In this document: positions 1 through 7,332 of the stretch, piece after piece
Layout: each line of letters begins with the position of its first letter
Numbering within the stretch: the first letter of the stretch is position 1
Source: Acidobacteriaceae bacterium
GTDB lineage: Bacteria > Acidobacteriota > Terriglobia > Terriglobales > Acidobacteriaceae
Length of the DNA stretch: 43,446 nt
Reading direction: 5' to 3'
NCBI GenBank assembly: GCA_027364815.1
Contig: DAHXOQ010000003.1
Coordinates: forward strand, 1-43,446
Notes under the pieces: model-generated
What the model saw: only the letters and a program-made list of their open reading frames with translations
What the model was told of the DNA's origin: nothing
Databases searched by the model: none
Position numbers and translations under genes: made by a program

Positions 1-165
1 ACCAATGATGGTGTGCTCGCGATTTGATTTATTCCAGACCGGGATAACTTCAACGCCATGGTTGAGCGCCTGCCGGCATGCCAGAAGCTGCGCGACGGCC
101 TGATGAGAAAAGCGATCTCCTACTCCGATTGAAAAGCGCGCGAGATTTTGTACTTTCTGATTCAT
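1..165 (-). CDS. uxaE: UxaE-like tagaturonate epimerase, N-terminal fragment (runs off window)
   Basis: This is the first 55 codons of a minus-strand gene whose 3' end lies outside the window, so it is absent from the ORF track. The start is ATG at 165, preceded by a purine-rich GAGGGGGAAG ribosome binding site. The peptide contains FSIGVGDRFSHQ and PVWNKSNREHTIIG, which I recognise as typical of the N-terminus of the UxaE tagaturonate epimerase family. UxaE interconverts D-tagaturonate and D-fructuronate, linking galacturonate and glucuronate catabolism. It lies 13 bp downstream of the LarA-like gene and is the last visible member of the uxaC operon, which supports the call. The family assignment rests on a short fragment and on context. 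Confidence 0.6.
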   Translation of the reverse strand, partial: MNQKVQNLARFSIGVGDRFSHQAVAQLLACRQALNHGVEVIPVWNKSNREHTIIG

Positions 166-178
166 CTTCCCCCTCGTG

Positions 179-1444
179 TTATAACCTTCCGCGGTACGCC
201 CAGAGGCCGAGTCCGGGGTTGGAAATATAAAAAACTTCCTCGCCATTGATGAGGTTTTTGCCCTGGTTCATTTTCTCCGGGTTGTATTGCTTGAGCATCT
301 CGCCGAGTGGCCGGTAGGCAAATCCGACGCTTGTGATTTCATCGGAAGAGAGTTTGCCCGGAGACCATGTGATTTTGAAGCGACCTTCGGATGAGCCATG
401 GATTAAGTGAGCCGCCGCGCTCAGATTAAGAGCGAGTTCCTCGTCGCATTCAACGGCGCGCAAAGTTGCCTCGGTACCCTTGTAACCAAATTTGCGAATC
501 AAGCGGTCGATGACCGCGTCTTCACCAAACTCTCTGACGCCGGGCGCGAGAATGATGAGCTCGGCGTCATCGGCCAGCGCCATGCGGGTTCTATAGACAG
601 CCTTGTTGCCGATCCACGTTGAATGGTACTCGGAAGGATGGAGATAGACCACGGCCTTACGAATAGGTTCGTCGACAATTTCAAAATTGACCGCCAGGCT
701 CAATGCAGCGGCGCGCTCAAAACATTCGATATCGTCGCCGATAAACAATCCGCGCACGGCAAGGCCATTTTGCTTTTTTCCAACCACGGTGAGCACATAA
801 ACGATGGGTAAACCCTGTGCGAAGTGATCGCTGGCATAGTTGAGGATTCGTCGGACAGGCGTATCTGCGCGCCCCATCATGCGCTCCATGCCGTAGACCG
901 CACCCAGAAAATGCGTGCGGTGAATGCCCAGAACTCCGCCCGTGCCAACGAAAATGTTCTTGTTGAAGTTGGCCATGCCGATGACTTCATGCGGCACCAC
1001 CTGGCCGATGGAAAGAATCAGGTCAAAGCCGCCGTTCGCAATATGATGGTTGACCTGTGCGGGCCAGGGAAAGTTCAGCTTGCCCTCGGATTGCAGGTGA
1101 ATATATTCAGCCGGAACTTCGCCGAGAGTCACAATATCCTTGCGCCAGTTGTGTTCGAGGAAAAGTTCTTTTGGCGTTGCGCCGAACATGCCGGAGATTT
1201 GCTCCGCAGTCATTGGCGTGTGCGTGCCTAGCGCGGGCAAAACAGCTTTCACGCGCGACCCGAAATGTTGCCATGCGAATTCGGTCAGTTCGCCTGCCCG
1301 CGAGTGTTTGCGGCTCTGGTCGGGGGGAATCAGAAGCACACGCTGACGTGAACCCATGAGATTGAGAGCCTGAACCAGATGCTGATTCAAATCATCGAGT
1401 GTCAAATCAGTTTGAGGAGTTCCGATTGCGCAATACAAACTCAT
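179..1444 (-). CDS. LarA-superfamily (nickel-pincer) hydroxyacid racemase/epimerase homologue
   Basis: A 421-residue homologue of lactate racemase LarA (DUF2088 fold). The sequence shows the family landmarks: DQSR near residues 42-45 (equivalent of the DxTR phosphate-contacting motif), a His in GTHTPMT near 75, a second His in VVPHEV near 152, and a Lys in NFNKN near 162 at the position of the lysine that carries the nickel-pincer cofactor. LarA relatives include racemases and 2-epimerases of several hydroxyacids, among them D-gluconate 2-epimerase. Its ATG overlaps the transporter stop (ATGA), so the two are translationally coupled inside the uxaC operon. I infer a sugar-acid substrate such as mannonate/gluconate rather than lactate. 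No larB, larC or larE cofactor genes are in the window. The substrate is uncertain. Confidence 0.75.
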   Translation of the reverse strand: MSLYCAIGTPQTDLTLDDLNQHLVQALNLMGSRQRVLLIPPDQSRKHSRAGELTEFAWQHFGSRVKAVLPALGTHTPMTAEQISGMFGATPKELFLEHNWRKDIVTLGEVPAEYIHLQSEGKLNFPWPAQVNHHIANGGFDLILSIGQVVPHEVIGMANFNKNIFVGTGGVLGIHRTHFLGAVYGMERMMGRADTPVRRILNYASDHFAQGLPIVYVLTVVGKKQNGLAVRGLFIGDDIECFERAAALSLAVNFEIVDEPIRKAVVYLHPSEYHSTWIGNKAVYRTRMALADDAELIILAPGVREFGEDAVIDRLIRKFGYKGTEATLRAVECDEELALNLSAAAHLIHGSSEGRFKITWSPGKLSSDEITSVGFAYRPLGEMLKQYNPEKMNQGKNLINGEEVFYISNPGLGLWAYRGRL

Positions 1445-2712
1445 AGCGTCACCTCCACTCGTTTGAGGCCTGGAGCGAACAAGTTCAAAAGGAAAAAAGC
1501 AAGCATATAAGCGCAGCCGGCAATGATAAAGAGTGTTGTATAACTACCCGTAAGGTGAAGGATGTAGCCGGCATAATTCATCAGCAAGACTCCACCTAAA
1601 GCTCCGGCCATGCCTCCGATGCCAGTGATGGAACCAACAGCGCGCTGAGAAAACATGTCTGATGCGGTTGTGTACAAGTTGGCACTCCAGCCCTGATGAG
1701 CCGCTGCGGCAAGGCTCAGCAGCGCGATAGAAAACCATTCATTTTGAACCGAGTTCAAAGCGAGAATGGGCAGAACCAGAAAAGCGCAAACAAGCATGGC
1801 GAGCAGACGCGCACGCGATATGGACAACCCCAACTTGCAAAAAGGAGAAGGCAACCACCCGCCGCCAATACTGCCGATTGTGGATGCACTGTAGACAATA
1901 ATCAAAGGCAATCCGAGATGCGAGAGGTCCAGATGATACTTCTGGCTGAAGAAAGAAGGAAGGTAAAAGAGAAAGAACCACCAAATGGGGTCGGTTAAAA
2001 ACTTGGCAATCGAATAGCCCCATGTCTGGCGGAGAAAGAAAAGTTTTCTCCAACTGATGTTCCGGCGGGGAAGATCCTGAGGAGAAATTTCACTCAAGGT
2101 GTAATCAACAGAGGGTTTTCTGTAGTGGCGGAACCACCAGAAGATCCATAGCGCGCTGAAGCCGCCTGTAGCCAGGAATGCCGCGTGCCAGCCATAGTGC
2201 AAAGTAACCCAGGGCACAATCAGCGGGGCAAGTATGGCTCCGAGGTTGGCTCCAGAGTTGAAGAGCCCGGTGGCCAGGGCGCGCTCTTTCTGAGGAAACC
2301 ATTCGGAGACGGTTTTAATGGCTGCGGGGAAATTACCCGATTCGCCGAGTCCCAGAGAAAAGCGTGCAACGGCAAACTCTGTAACTGTATTGGCCAGCGC
2401 ATGACTCATGGCGGAGAGACTCCAGAGTCCCATGATGACCATATAACCTATGCGCGTGCCCACACGGTCAACGAAGCGCCCGGCCAAGAGCAAACCCAAT
2501 GCATACGCCGCCATAAATCCGCCCATGATGTGGCCGTAGCTCAACTCAGTGAGGCCGATGGTCTGCATCAAAGTGGGTTTCAAGATAGCAATAACCTGGC
2601 GATCCATATAGTTGATGGATGTGGCGGCGAAGAGCAGAAAGCATATCTTCCAGCGCATTGAACTGGATTGCTGCGCCGAGCCAGCGTCCGATTGATTGCT
2701 TTGCCAAACCAT
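1441..2712 (-). CDS. exuT: MFS hexuronate transporter (ExuT-like, anion:cation symporter family)
   Basis: A 423-residue major facilitator with about 12 hydrophobic segments. The first helix contains INYMDRQV, and the first cytoplasmic loop shows GRFVDRVGTRIG, the MFS signature. The stretch SLGLGESGNFPAAIKTVSEWFP is typical of the anion:cation symporter group that includes hexuronate (ExuT) and glucarate transporters. It would import galacturonate or glucuronate across the inner membrane. The gene starts 13 bp after uxaC and overlaps the LarA-like gene by 4 bp, so all are cotranscribed. An AGAGGA ribosome site precedes the ATG. Substrate is inferred from the operon; transport of another sugar acid is possible. 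Confidence 0.82.
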   Translation of the reverse strand: MVWQSNQSDAGSAQQSSSMRWKICFLLFAATSINYMDRQVIAILKPTLMQTIGLTELSYGHIMGGFMAAYALGLLLAGRFVDRVGTRIGYMVIMGLWSLSAMSHALANTVTEFAVARFSLGLGESGNFPAAIKTVSEWFPQKERALATGLFNSGANLGAILAPLIVPWVTLHYGWHAAFLATGGFSALWIFWWFRHYRKPSVDYTLSEISPQDLPRRNISWRKLFFLRQTWGYSIAKFLTDPIWWFFLFYLPSFFSQKYHLDLSHLGLPLIIVYSASTIGSIGGGWLPSPFCKLGLSISRARLLAMLVCAFLVLPILALNSVQNEWFSIALLSLAAAAHQGWSANLYTTASDMFSQRAVGSITGIGGMAGALGGVLLMNYAGYILHLTGSYTTLFIIAGCAYMLAFFLLNLFAPGLKRVEVTL

Positions 2713-2725
2713 GTGCCAGTATCCT

Positions 2726-4123
2726 CTAGAGCCGGTACGCGTTTTTCACGAGCCTGGTGGTTAATTCCTGCGCCAGGTCAAAAGCTTCATCTTCATCGAG
2801 CCGATGCTCAACCACCAATTTGGCGAGAAATGCACAGTCAACGCGCCGGGCAACATCGTGCCGTGCGGGAATGGAGAGAAAAGCGCGCGTGTCGTCATTG
2901 AAGCCAACAGTATTGTAGAAGCCCGCAGTCTCGGTGGCGTGCTCGCGGAAGCGCATCATTCCCTCAGGACTATCGTGGAACCACCAGGACGGGCCCAGCC
3001 TCAGGGCTGGATAATGGCCGGCCAATGGAGCAAGTTCACGACTATAAGTTGATTCGTCGAGTGTGAAGAGGATGATGGTTAATGAAGGCTCATTGCCAAA
3101 TTGATTGAGCAGCGGACGCAGGGCGTCAACATAATTTGTGGCACGAGGTATATCAGCGCCGACATCGCGGCCATAACGCTGATAGATTTTTTTATTGTGA
3201 TTGCGAACGCTACCGGGATGAATCTGCATCACGAGTCCATCATCGAGGCTCATCCTCGCCATTTCAGTCAGCATCTGGGCGCGGAAATTTTCCTGCTCAT
3301 CGGAGGTGGCGTTCCCGGAGAGCACACGGGCGAATAATTGTGCGGCCTCGCTTTCGGGAAGATTGGCAGTTTGCGCAGTAGGATGACCGTGGTCGGTTGC
3401 CGTGCATCCCATCGACTTGAAACGCTGACGCGCAATGCGCAATGCCTGCAAATAGCCGCGCCACCCACTGGTGTCTTCTTGGGTCGCCTGGCCGAGTTGC
3501 GCAATTGATTCCGCGAATCCCGCGTATTCAGGGTCAACGACCGGATCAGGCCTGAAGGTTGGCAGAATCCGCGCATTCCACCCGGAGTCGCGTATCGCCT
3601 GATGATATTCAAGTGTGTCGAGTGGCGAATCTGTTGTGGCAAGCACTTCCAGGCGAAATCTCTCGTAGAGCGCGCGGGGCAGATATTCCGGCTGGTTGAG
3701 TTTTTCCGAGATGATGTCGTAATAGTCATCCGCGTTCCCGGCTGAGAGCCGCTCATTGAGGCCGAAGAGTTCTTGAAATGCATAATCGAGCCAGAGTCGC
3801 GTTGGTGTTCCTCGAAACAAATGATAATGGGTTGCAAAGATGCGCCAGACCTTGCGGGGATTTTTGAGCTCAACAGCGCCAATCTCGAGGTCATCGAGTG
3901 AAACGCCCTGACTGTAGAGCATGCGGTAAACATAATGATCGGGCGAAACAAAGAGTTGCGCGGGATTAGGAAACGGATGATTCAAAGCAAACCAGGCTGC
4001 CTGCGTATGACCATGAGGGCTGATGATAGGCAAATGCCGGACGCTCGAGTAGAGTGCGCGCGCGATTTTTCTGGTTTCCTGATCTGCGGGGAACAAACGG
4101 TCTTGGTGAAGCGGCATTGGCAT
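2726..4123 (-). CDS. uxaC: Uronate (glucuronate/galacturonate) isomerase
   Basis: UxaC converts D-glucuronate to D-fructuronate and D-galacturonate to D-tagaturonate, the first step of cytosolic uronate breakdown. The protein has the metal-binding SPHGH near residues 35-39 and further family stretches such as GWNARILPTFRPD and NKKIYQRYG. I chose the start MPMPLHQDR at 4123 (465 residues, close to the usual 470) because a near-perfect GGAGG lies 5 bases upstream. The longer track ORF would translate through the operator: the palindrome GTGGTCTGACCAC reads as part of MWSDHY. First gene of the operon uxaC, exuT-like, larA-like, uxaE. Probably repressed by the divergent GntR protein. Confidence 0.95.
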   Translation of the reverse strand: MPMPLHQDRLFPADQETRKIARALYSSVRHLPIISPHGHTQAAWFALNHPFPNPAQLFVSPDHYVYRMLYSQGVSLDDLEIGAVELKNPRKVWRIFATHYHLFRGTPTRLWLDYAFQELFGLNERLSAGNADDYYDIISEKLNQPEYLPRALYERFRLEVLATTDSPLDTLEYHQAIRDSGWNARILPTFRPDPVVDPEYAGFAESIAQLGQATQEDTSGWRGYLQALRIARQRFKSMGCTATDHGHPTAQTANLPESEAAQLFARVLSGNATSDEQENFRAQMLTEMARMSLDDGLVMQIHPGSVRNHNKKIYQRYGRDVGADIPRATNYVDALRPLLNQFGNEPSLTIILFTLDESTYSRELAPLAGHYPALRLGPSWWFHDSPEGMMRFREHATETAGFYNTVGFNDDTRAFLSIPARHDVARRVDCAFLAKLVVEHRLDEDEAFDLAQELTTRLVKNAYRL

Positions 4124-4147
4124 TGCGACCTCCGTCAGGGTTTCATA

Positions 4148-4160
4148 GTGGTCTGACCAC
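4148..4160. promoter_or_regulatory. GntR/FadR-type operator of the uxaC operon, GTGGTCTGACCAC
   Basis: A perfect 13-bp palindrome with central T. The core TGGTCTGACCA fits the TGGT-N-ACCA style of half-sites recognised by the FadR subfamily of GntR regulators. It abuts the predicted -10 of uxaC, so a bound repressor would cover the transcription start. The same 13 bp occurs once more at 6227-6239 in the same arrangement. It lies between the divergent uxaC and gntR genes and probably serves both. Confidence 0.85.
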
Positions 4161-4189
4161 ATTATACATAGATTTCGGTGTTCTGCCAT
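4161..4189 (-). promoter_or_regulatory. Sigma-70-type promoter of uxaC
   Basis: On the minus strand ATGGCA (4189-4184), a 17-base spacer and TATAAT (4166-4161). The consensus -10 is followed immediately by the operator palindrome. The kinase promoter at 6240-6268 has the same layout. Confidence 0.7.
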
Positions 4190-4262
4190 ACTTAAATACT
4201 GCCGGCTATCAACATCGTCAGCGCGACTTTAAAACAGGCAAGCGGATTGCGCCGGTCAGTCA

Positions 4263-5060
4263 ATGAGAAGAGCCGATAATGATGTTATGCTCAAGACGAA
4301 CCAATTTAAAAGCATGAACCCATCAACCACCAAAAAGCCGGCAGAGAAGCGCACGCAGCAAGATCCTCAACTCTCCATGCAAGTGGTCAATCATATACGC
4401 AGGCTGGTTGAGAATGGAAAGCTCAAGCCCGGGGACAAGTTGCCGCCGGAGCGGGAACTTGCGCAGAAGCTGAAAATCAGTCGAGCCTCGTTGCGTAGTG
4501 GTATTGGTTATTTGGCGGCAACCGGAGTTTTGAAAGTGCGTCACGGCGTTGGCGCGTTCATTGCCGACGGCCCGCCGGCCTTTGCCATTACATCCTTCAA
4601 CCTGATTGGCGCCCTGCATGGATTCCAATCCTGGCAGATGTTTGAGACTCGATTGATTCTGGAATGTCAATTGGTTGCGCTGGCGGCTGAACGCAGCAAA
4701 CAGGAACATCAAATGGCGTTGGCGGAGGAAGTTGCGGAGTTGTTTGCCGCACTGGATCGACCCACGGACTTTCTTGTTCACGACATGAACTTTCACCGCA
4801 TCCTGGCCCAGGCTTCGGGAAATCCTGTGCTCGCCGCAATCATGGAAACACTCACGGTTGCATTTTATAAGGAGAGAAGTAAAACGATAGAGCATGCAAA
4901 AGATATGCGCGAGGCCGCCGCGATGCACCGTCTGATTTTCAAAGCCGTATGTGCCCGCGATGCCGAGAAGGCTCGCACCTTGATGGAGCGCCACTTAAGC
5001 GCATCAATGGAAGCGCAAAGCGCTGAGAAACAAAAGCGCCGCACATCATCCAGTCGATAA
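4263..5060 (+). CDS. GntR family transcriptional regulator, FadR subfamily (FCD domain)
   Basis: A one-component repressor of up to 265 residues. The N-terminal winged helix (about residues 36-105) shows GKLKPGDKLPPERELAQKLKISRASLRSGI, the GntR signature. The C-terminal FCD ligand domain has DMNFHRIL and a later His in AAAMHRLI, fitting its metal-binding helices. It diverges from uxaC with the GTGGTCTGACCAC operator between them, so it is the obvious regulator of both operator-bearing promoters, with a uronate or pathway intermediate as likely inducer (inference). The start is uncertain: ATGs at 4263, 4287 and 4314 are in frame and none has a strong ribosome site. It ends 23 bp from the convergent kinase gene. 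Confidence 0.88.
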   Translation: MRRADNDVMLKTNQFKSMNPSTTKKPAEKRTQQDPQLSMQVVNHIRRLVENGKLKPGDKLPPERELAQKLKISRASLRSGIGYLAATGVLKVRHGVGAFIADGPPAFAITSFNLIGALHGFQSWQMFETRLILECQLVALAAERSKQEHQMALAEEVAELFAALDRPTDFLVHDMNFHRILAQASGNPVLAAIMETLTVAFYKERSKTIEHAKDMREAAAMHRLIFKAVCARDAEKARTLMERHLSASMEAQSAEKQKRRTSSSR

Positions 5061-5083
5061 TTCCAAATCTGACAGTGCGTGAA

Positions 5084-6166
5084 TCAGCGCTGGATGCGCG
5101 CCGAGCCACCTCGTGCAAAAGCCTGCACCTGCTCTAAAGTCGCCATTGTAGTATCACCCGGAAATGTAGTAAGCAACGCACCGTGCGCCCAGCCTAAACG
5201 GACCGCCTCTTCGGGTGATGTCTCGTTGAGAAGACCGTAGATCATCCCGGAAGCGAAGCCGTCACCGCCGCCAACGCGGTCATACACGTTGAGTTCCGCT
5301 GTAGGAGCGGTAATTGTTTTTCCGCCGACCCAGGCTACTGCGCTCCAGCTATGGCGGTTTGTTGAGTGCACCTCGCGCAGAGTTGTTGCCACAACTTTGA
5401 TGTGCGGATGCTTTTCAACAACTTGTTCAATCATTCCAAAGAATGCCGAGGAATCAAGCTTAGATTTGGCTTCGACCTGCGGCCCGGCAATGCCAAGCCC
5501 TTTCTGCAGATCCTCTTCATTCCCGACAAGGACATCGACGTTTTCAACAATGCCGGCAATTGTTTTGACCGTATTTTCATTGCCTCCTGCGATCTTCCAC
5601 AATTTCTCACGGAAGTTCAGATCGAAGGAAGTCACGGCACCGGCAGCTTTGGCCTCGCGCATCATCTCGGCAGTCAATTGGGCAGTGGTCGGAGAGAGAG
5701 AGGCAAAAATGCCCCCGCTGTGAACCCACTTCACGCCGCGCGAGAAAATCTTTTTCCAATCAAAATCTCCAGGGCGCAACAAAGCGGCCGCCTCGTTGGC
5801 GCGATTATAAAAGACCACAGGCGCGCGTACGCCGAAACCCTGATCACTGTAGACGGTAGCCATATTGGGACCATTGACGCCGTTATGCTCGAAATGCTTG
5901 TAGATGCCCAGCACACCCTGGCCGCGGACACGTTCCGCAATCAGTTCGCCTATGGGGTAACTGCTCATGGCGGAGGCAATAGCCGTGCGCATCCGGAAAC
6001 AATCCGCCAGATTGGCCGCAACGTTGTATTCACCGCCGCTGACGTGTATCTGGCAGGTGGTTGCTTTTCGGAATGGAATAATTCCAGGATCAAGCCGGTG
6101 CACAATCGCGCCGAGAGAAAGAAAATCGAGATCGGCATCATTGCGTAGATTGAACAGATTGCCCAT
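5084..6166 (-). CDS. kdgK: PfkB-family sugar-acid kinase, probably 2-keto-3-deoxygluconate kinase
   Basis: A 360-residue ribokinase/PfkB-fold kinase. The sugar-binding motif GGEYNVAANLA sits near residues 44-54, and the ATP-site/catalytic-base motif VGGGDGFASG near 298-307, with the base probably D302. The GGE-YN form resembles KDG kinases, which make KDPG for aldol cleavage. I chose the ATG at 6166 because AGGAG lies about 10 bases upstream, while the longer track ORF runs through the operator (again read as MWSDH). Shared operator and divergent orientation with gnd tie it to the uronate regulon. Given the gnd neighbour, phosphorylation of gluconate instead of KDG is an alternative. The gene converges on gntR. 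Confidence 0.8.
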   Translation of the reverse strand: MGNLFNLRNDADLDFLSLGAIVHRLDPGIIPFRKATTCQIHVSGGEYNVAANLADCFRMRTAIASAMSSYPIGELIAERVRGQGVLGIYKHFEHNGVNGPNMATVYSDQGFGVRAPVVFYNRANEAAALLRPGDFDWKKIFSRGVKWVHSGGIFASLSPTTAQLTAEMMREAKAAGAVTSFDLNFREKLWKIAGGNENTVKTIAGIVENVDVLVGNEEDLQKGLGIAGPQVEAKSKLDSSAFFGMIEQVVEKHPHIKVVATTLREVHSTNRHSWSAVAWVGGKTITAPTAELNVYDRVGGGDGFASGMIYGLLNETSPEEAVRLGWAHGALLTTFPGDTTMATLEQVQAFARGGSARIQR

Positions 6167-6226
6167 GTTGAGAGTTCTCCTTGTCTGCTGCAGCAATTTG
6201 GAAAGTAAGGTAAAAAAGTGCTGCAA

Positions 6227-6239
6227 GTGGTCTGACCAC
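6227..6239. promoter_or_regulatory. Second GntR/FadR-type operator, GTGGTCTGACCAC
   Basis: Identical 13-bp palindrome to the one at 4148-4160. It lies immediately downstream of the kinase -10 box (TATCAT, minus strand) and upstream of gnd on the other strand, so one bound regulator could control both divergent genes. An exact repeat of a 13-bp palindrome at two intergenic sites near a FadR-type gene is strong evidence for a local regulon. Confidence 0.85.
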
Positions 6240-6268
6240 ATGATATATTGTGTCATAGAAATTGCCAA
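6240..6268 (-). promoter_or_regulatory. Sigma-70-type promoter of the sugar-acid kinase
   Basis: On the minus strand TTGGCA (6268-6263), a 17-base spacer, then TATCAT (6245-6240), followed at once by the operator. This is the same geometry as the uxaC promoter. Confidence 0.7.
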
Positions 6269-6303
6269 TAGGTAATTTGTATTTTCAGCATGGAGAAGAA
6301 AAA

Positions 6304-7212
6304 ATGCAGCTTGGATTGATTGGATTAGGCAAGATGGGCGGCAACATGGCCGAGCGTTTGCGTTTGAGCGGTCATCAGGTGGTTGGCTTTGATTTCAACG
6401 CCGATGCGGTGGCGAAGCTGACAGCGAGCGGCAATGTTGGCGTGAACTCGCTCGATGGGTTGGCGGAGAAGCTGACTGGCCGCAAGGCGATTTGGATCAT
6501 GGTGCCGCAGGGCGATCCGGTGGACCAGACGATTGCGAAGCTGCTGCCGCTGCTCAGCAAGGGCGATATTTTGATTGACGGCGGCAACTCTAATTACAAG
6601 GATTCGATGCGCCGGCATGCGGAACTCACGGCGAAGGGATTTTGCTTTGTGGACGTGGGCACATCGGGCGGCGTGTGGGGATTGAAGGAAGGCTACAGCA
6701 TGATGATTGGCGGCGATGAGGAACCGGTGCAATATTTGACGCCAATTTTTGAAGCGCTGGCGCCGGCGCAGGAGAGCGGCTGGGGGCGCGTGGGCCCGGC
6801 CGGCGCGGGGCACTTTGTGAAGATGGTGCACAACGGCATTGAATACGGCATGATGCAGGCATATGCCGAAGGCTTCACGATTATGGAGAAGAAGGAGCAG
6901 CTCAACCTGAATCTGCCACAGATAGCCGAGATATGGCGGCACGGGAGCGTGGTGCGGAGCTGGCTGCTGGATTTGACCGCCGAGGCGCTCAAGGAAAATC
7001 CGGCGCTTGATGGATTAGAGGCGTATGTTTCGGATTCAGGCGAGGGGCGATGGACGGTCTTCGAGGCGATTGATTTGAACGTGAGCGCGCCGGTGATTAC
7101 GGAGTCACTGCTGCGGCGCATCCGCTCGCGCGAGGAGAACAACTTCACGGATCGCATGCTGGCAATTATGCGGAATGCATTTGGCGGGCACGCGGTGGTG
7201 AAGGGCAAGTAG
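6304..7212 (+). CDS. gnd: 6-phosphogluconate dehydrogenase, decarboxylating, short (GndA/YqeC) type
   Basis: Oxidises and decarboxylates 6-phosphogluconate to ribulose 5-phosphate. The 302-residue length fits the short GndA class rather than the roughly 470-residue classical enzyme. It shows the Rossmann motif GLIGLGKMGGNMAE at 4-17, Asp30 in GFDF at the end of the second strand (which suggests NAD rather than NADP), the substrate motif DVGTSGGVWG at 117-126, and catalytic GHFVKMVHNGIEYG with Lys173. The start at 6304 has GGAGAAG upstream; the track start lies before this ribosome site. It shares the operator region with the kinase, which suggests that gluconate-type acids feed the pentose phosphate pathway here. 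Confidence 0.93.
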   Translation: MQLGLIGLGKMGGNMAERLRLSGHQVVGFDFNADAVAKLTASGNVGVNSLDGLAEKLTGRKAIWIMVPQGDPVDQTIAKLLPLLSKGDILIDGGNSNYKDSMRRHAELTAKGFCFVDVGTSGGVWGLKEGYSMMIGGDEEPVQYLTPIFEALAPAQESGWGRVGPAGAGHFVKMVHNGIEYGMMQAYAEGFTIMEKKEQLNLNLPQIAEIWRHGSVVRSWLLDLTAEALKENPALDGLEAYVSDSGEGRWTVFEAIDLNVSAPVITESLLRRIRSREENNFTDRMLAIMRNAFGGHAVVKGK

Positions 7213-7220
7213 TTCATTCA

Positions 7221-7246
7221 TGTCCCTCTACACAAGTGGAGGGACA
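7221..7246 (+). terminator. Hairpin downstream of gnd
   Basis: TGTCCCTCTAC, loop ACAA, GTGGAGGGACA: an 11-bp stem with one G-U pair, 8 bases after the gnd stop. Only a short ATTTAT follows, so it is a weak intrinsic terminator or a 3'-end stabiliser. The rest of 7213-7332 shows no gene. Confidence 0.6.
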
Positions 7247-7332
7247 ATTTATCAGTCAGCAGTAAGCATTACATTGCGTTGCTTGAGCGACCGCAACAAC
7301 GCGTGACAAGCAATGCGAGACGCAGCAAGAAT

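Noticed and set aside
824-1231. Long plus-strand ORF opposite the LarA-like gene
   Set aside because: Shadow of the real minus-strand gene; same for the other long antisense ORFs opposite uxaC, GH28, ppc and the aminotransferase.
5366-6148. 260-codon plus-strand ORF opposite the kinase gene
   Set aside because: Despite its length it lies wholly antisense to a clear PfkB kinase and has no family motif.
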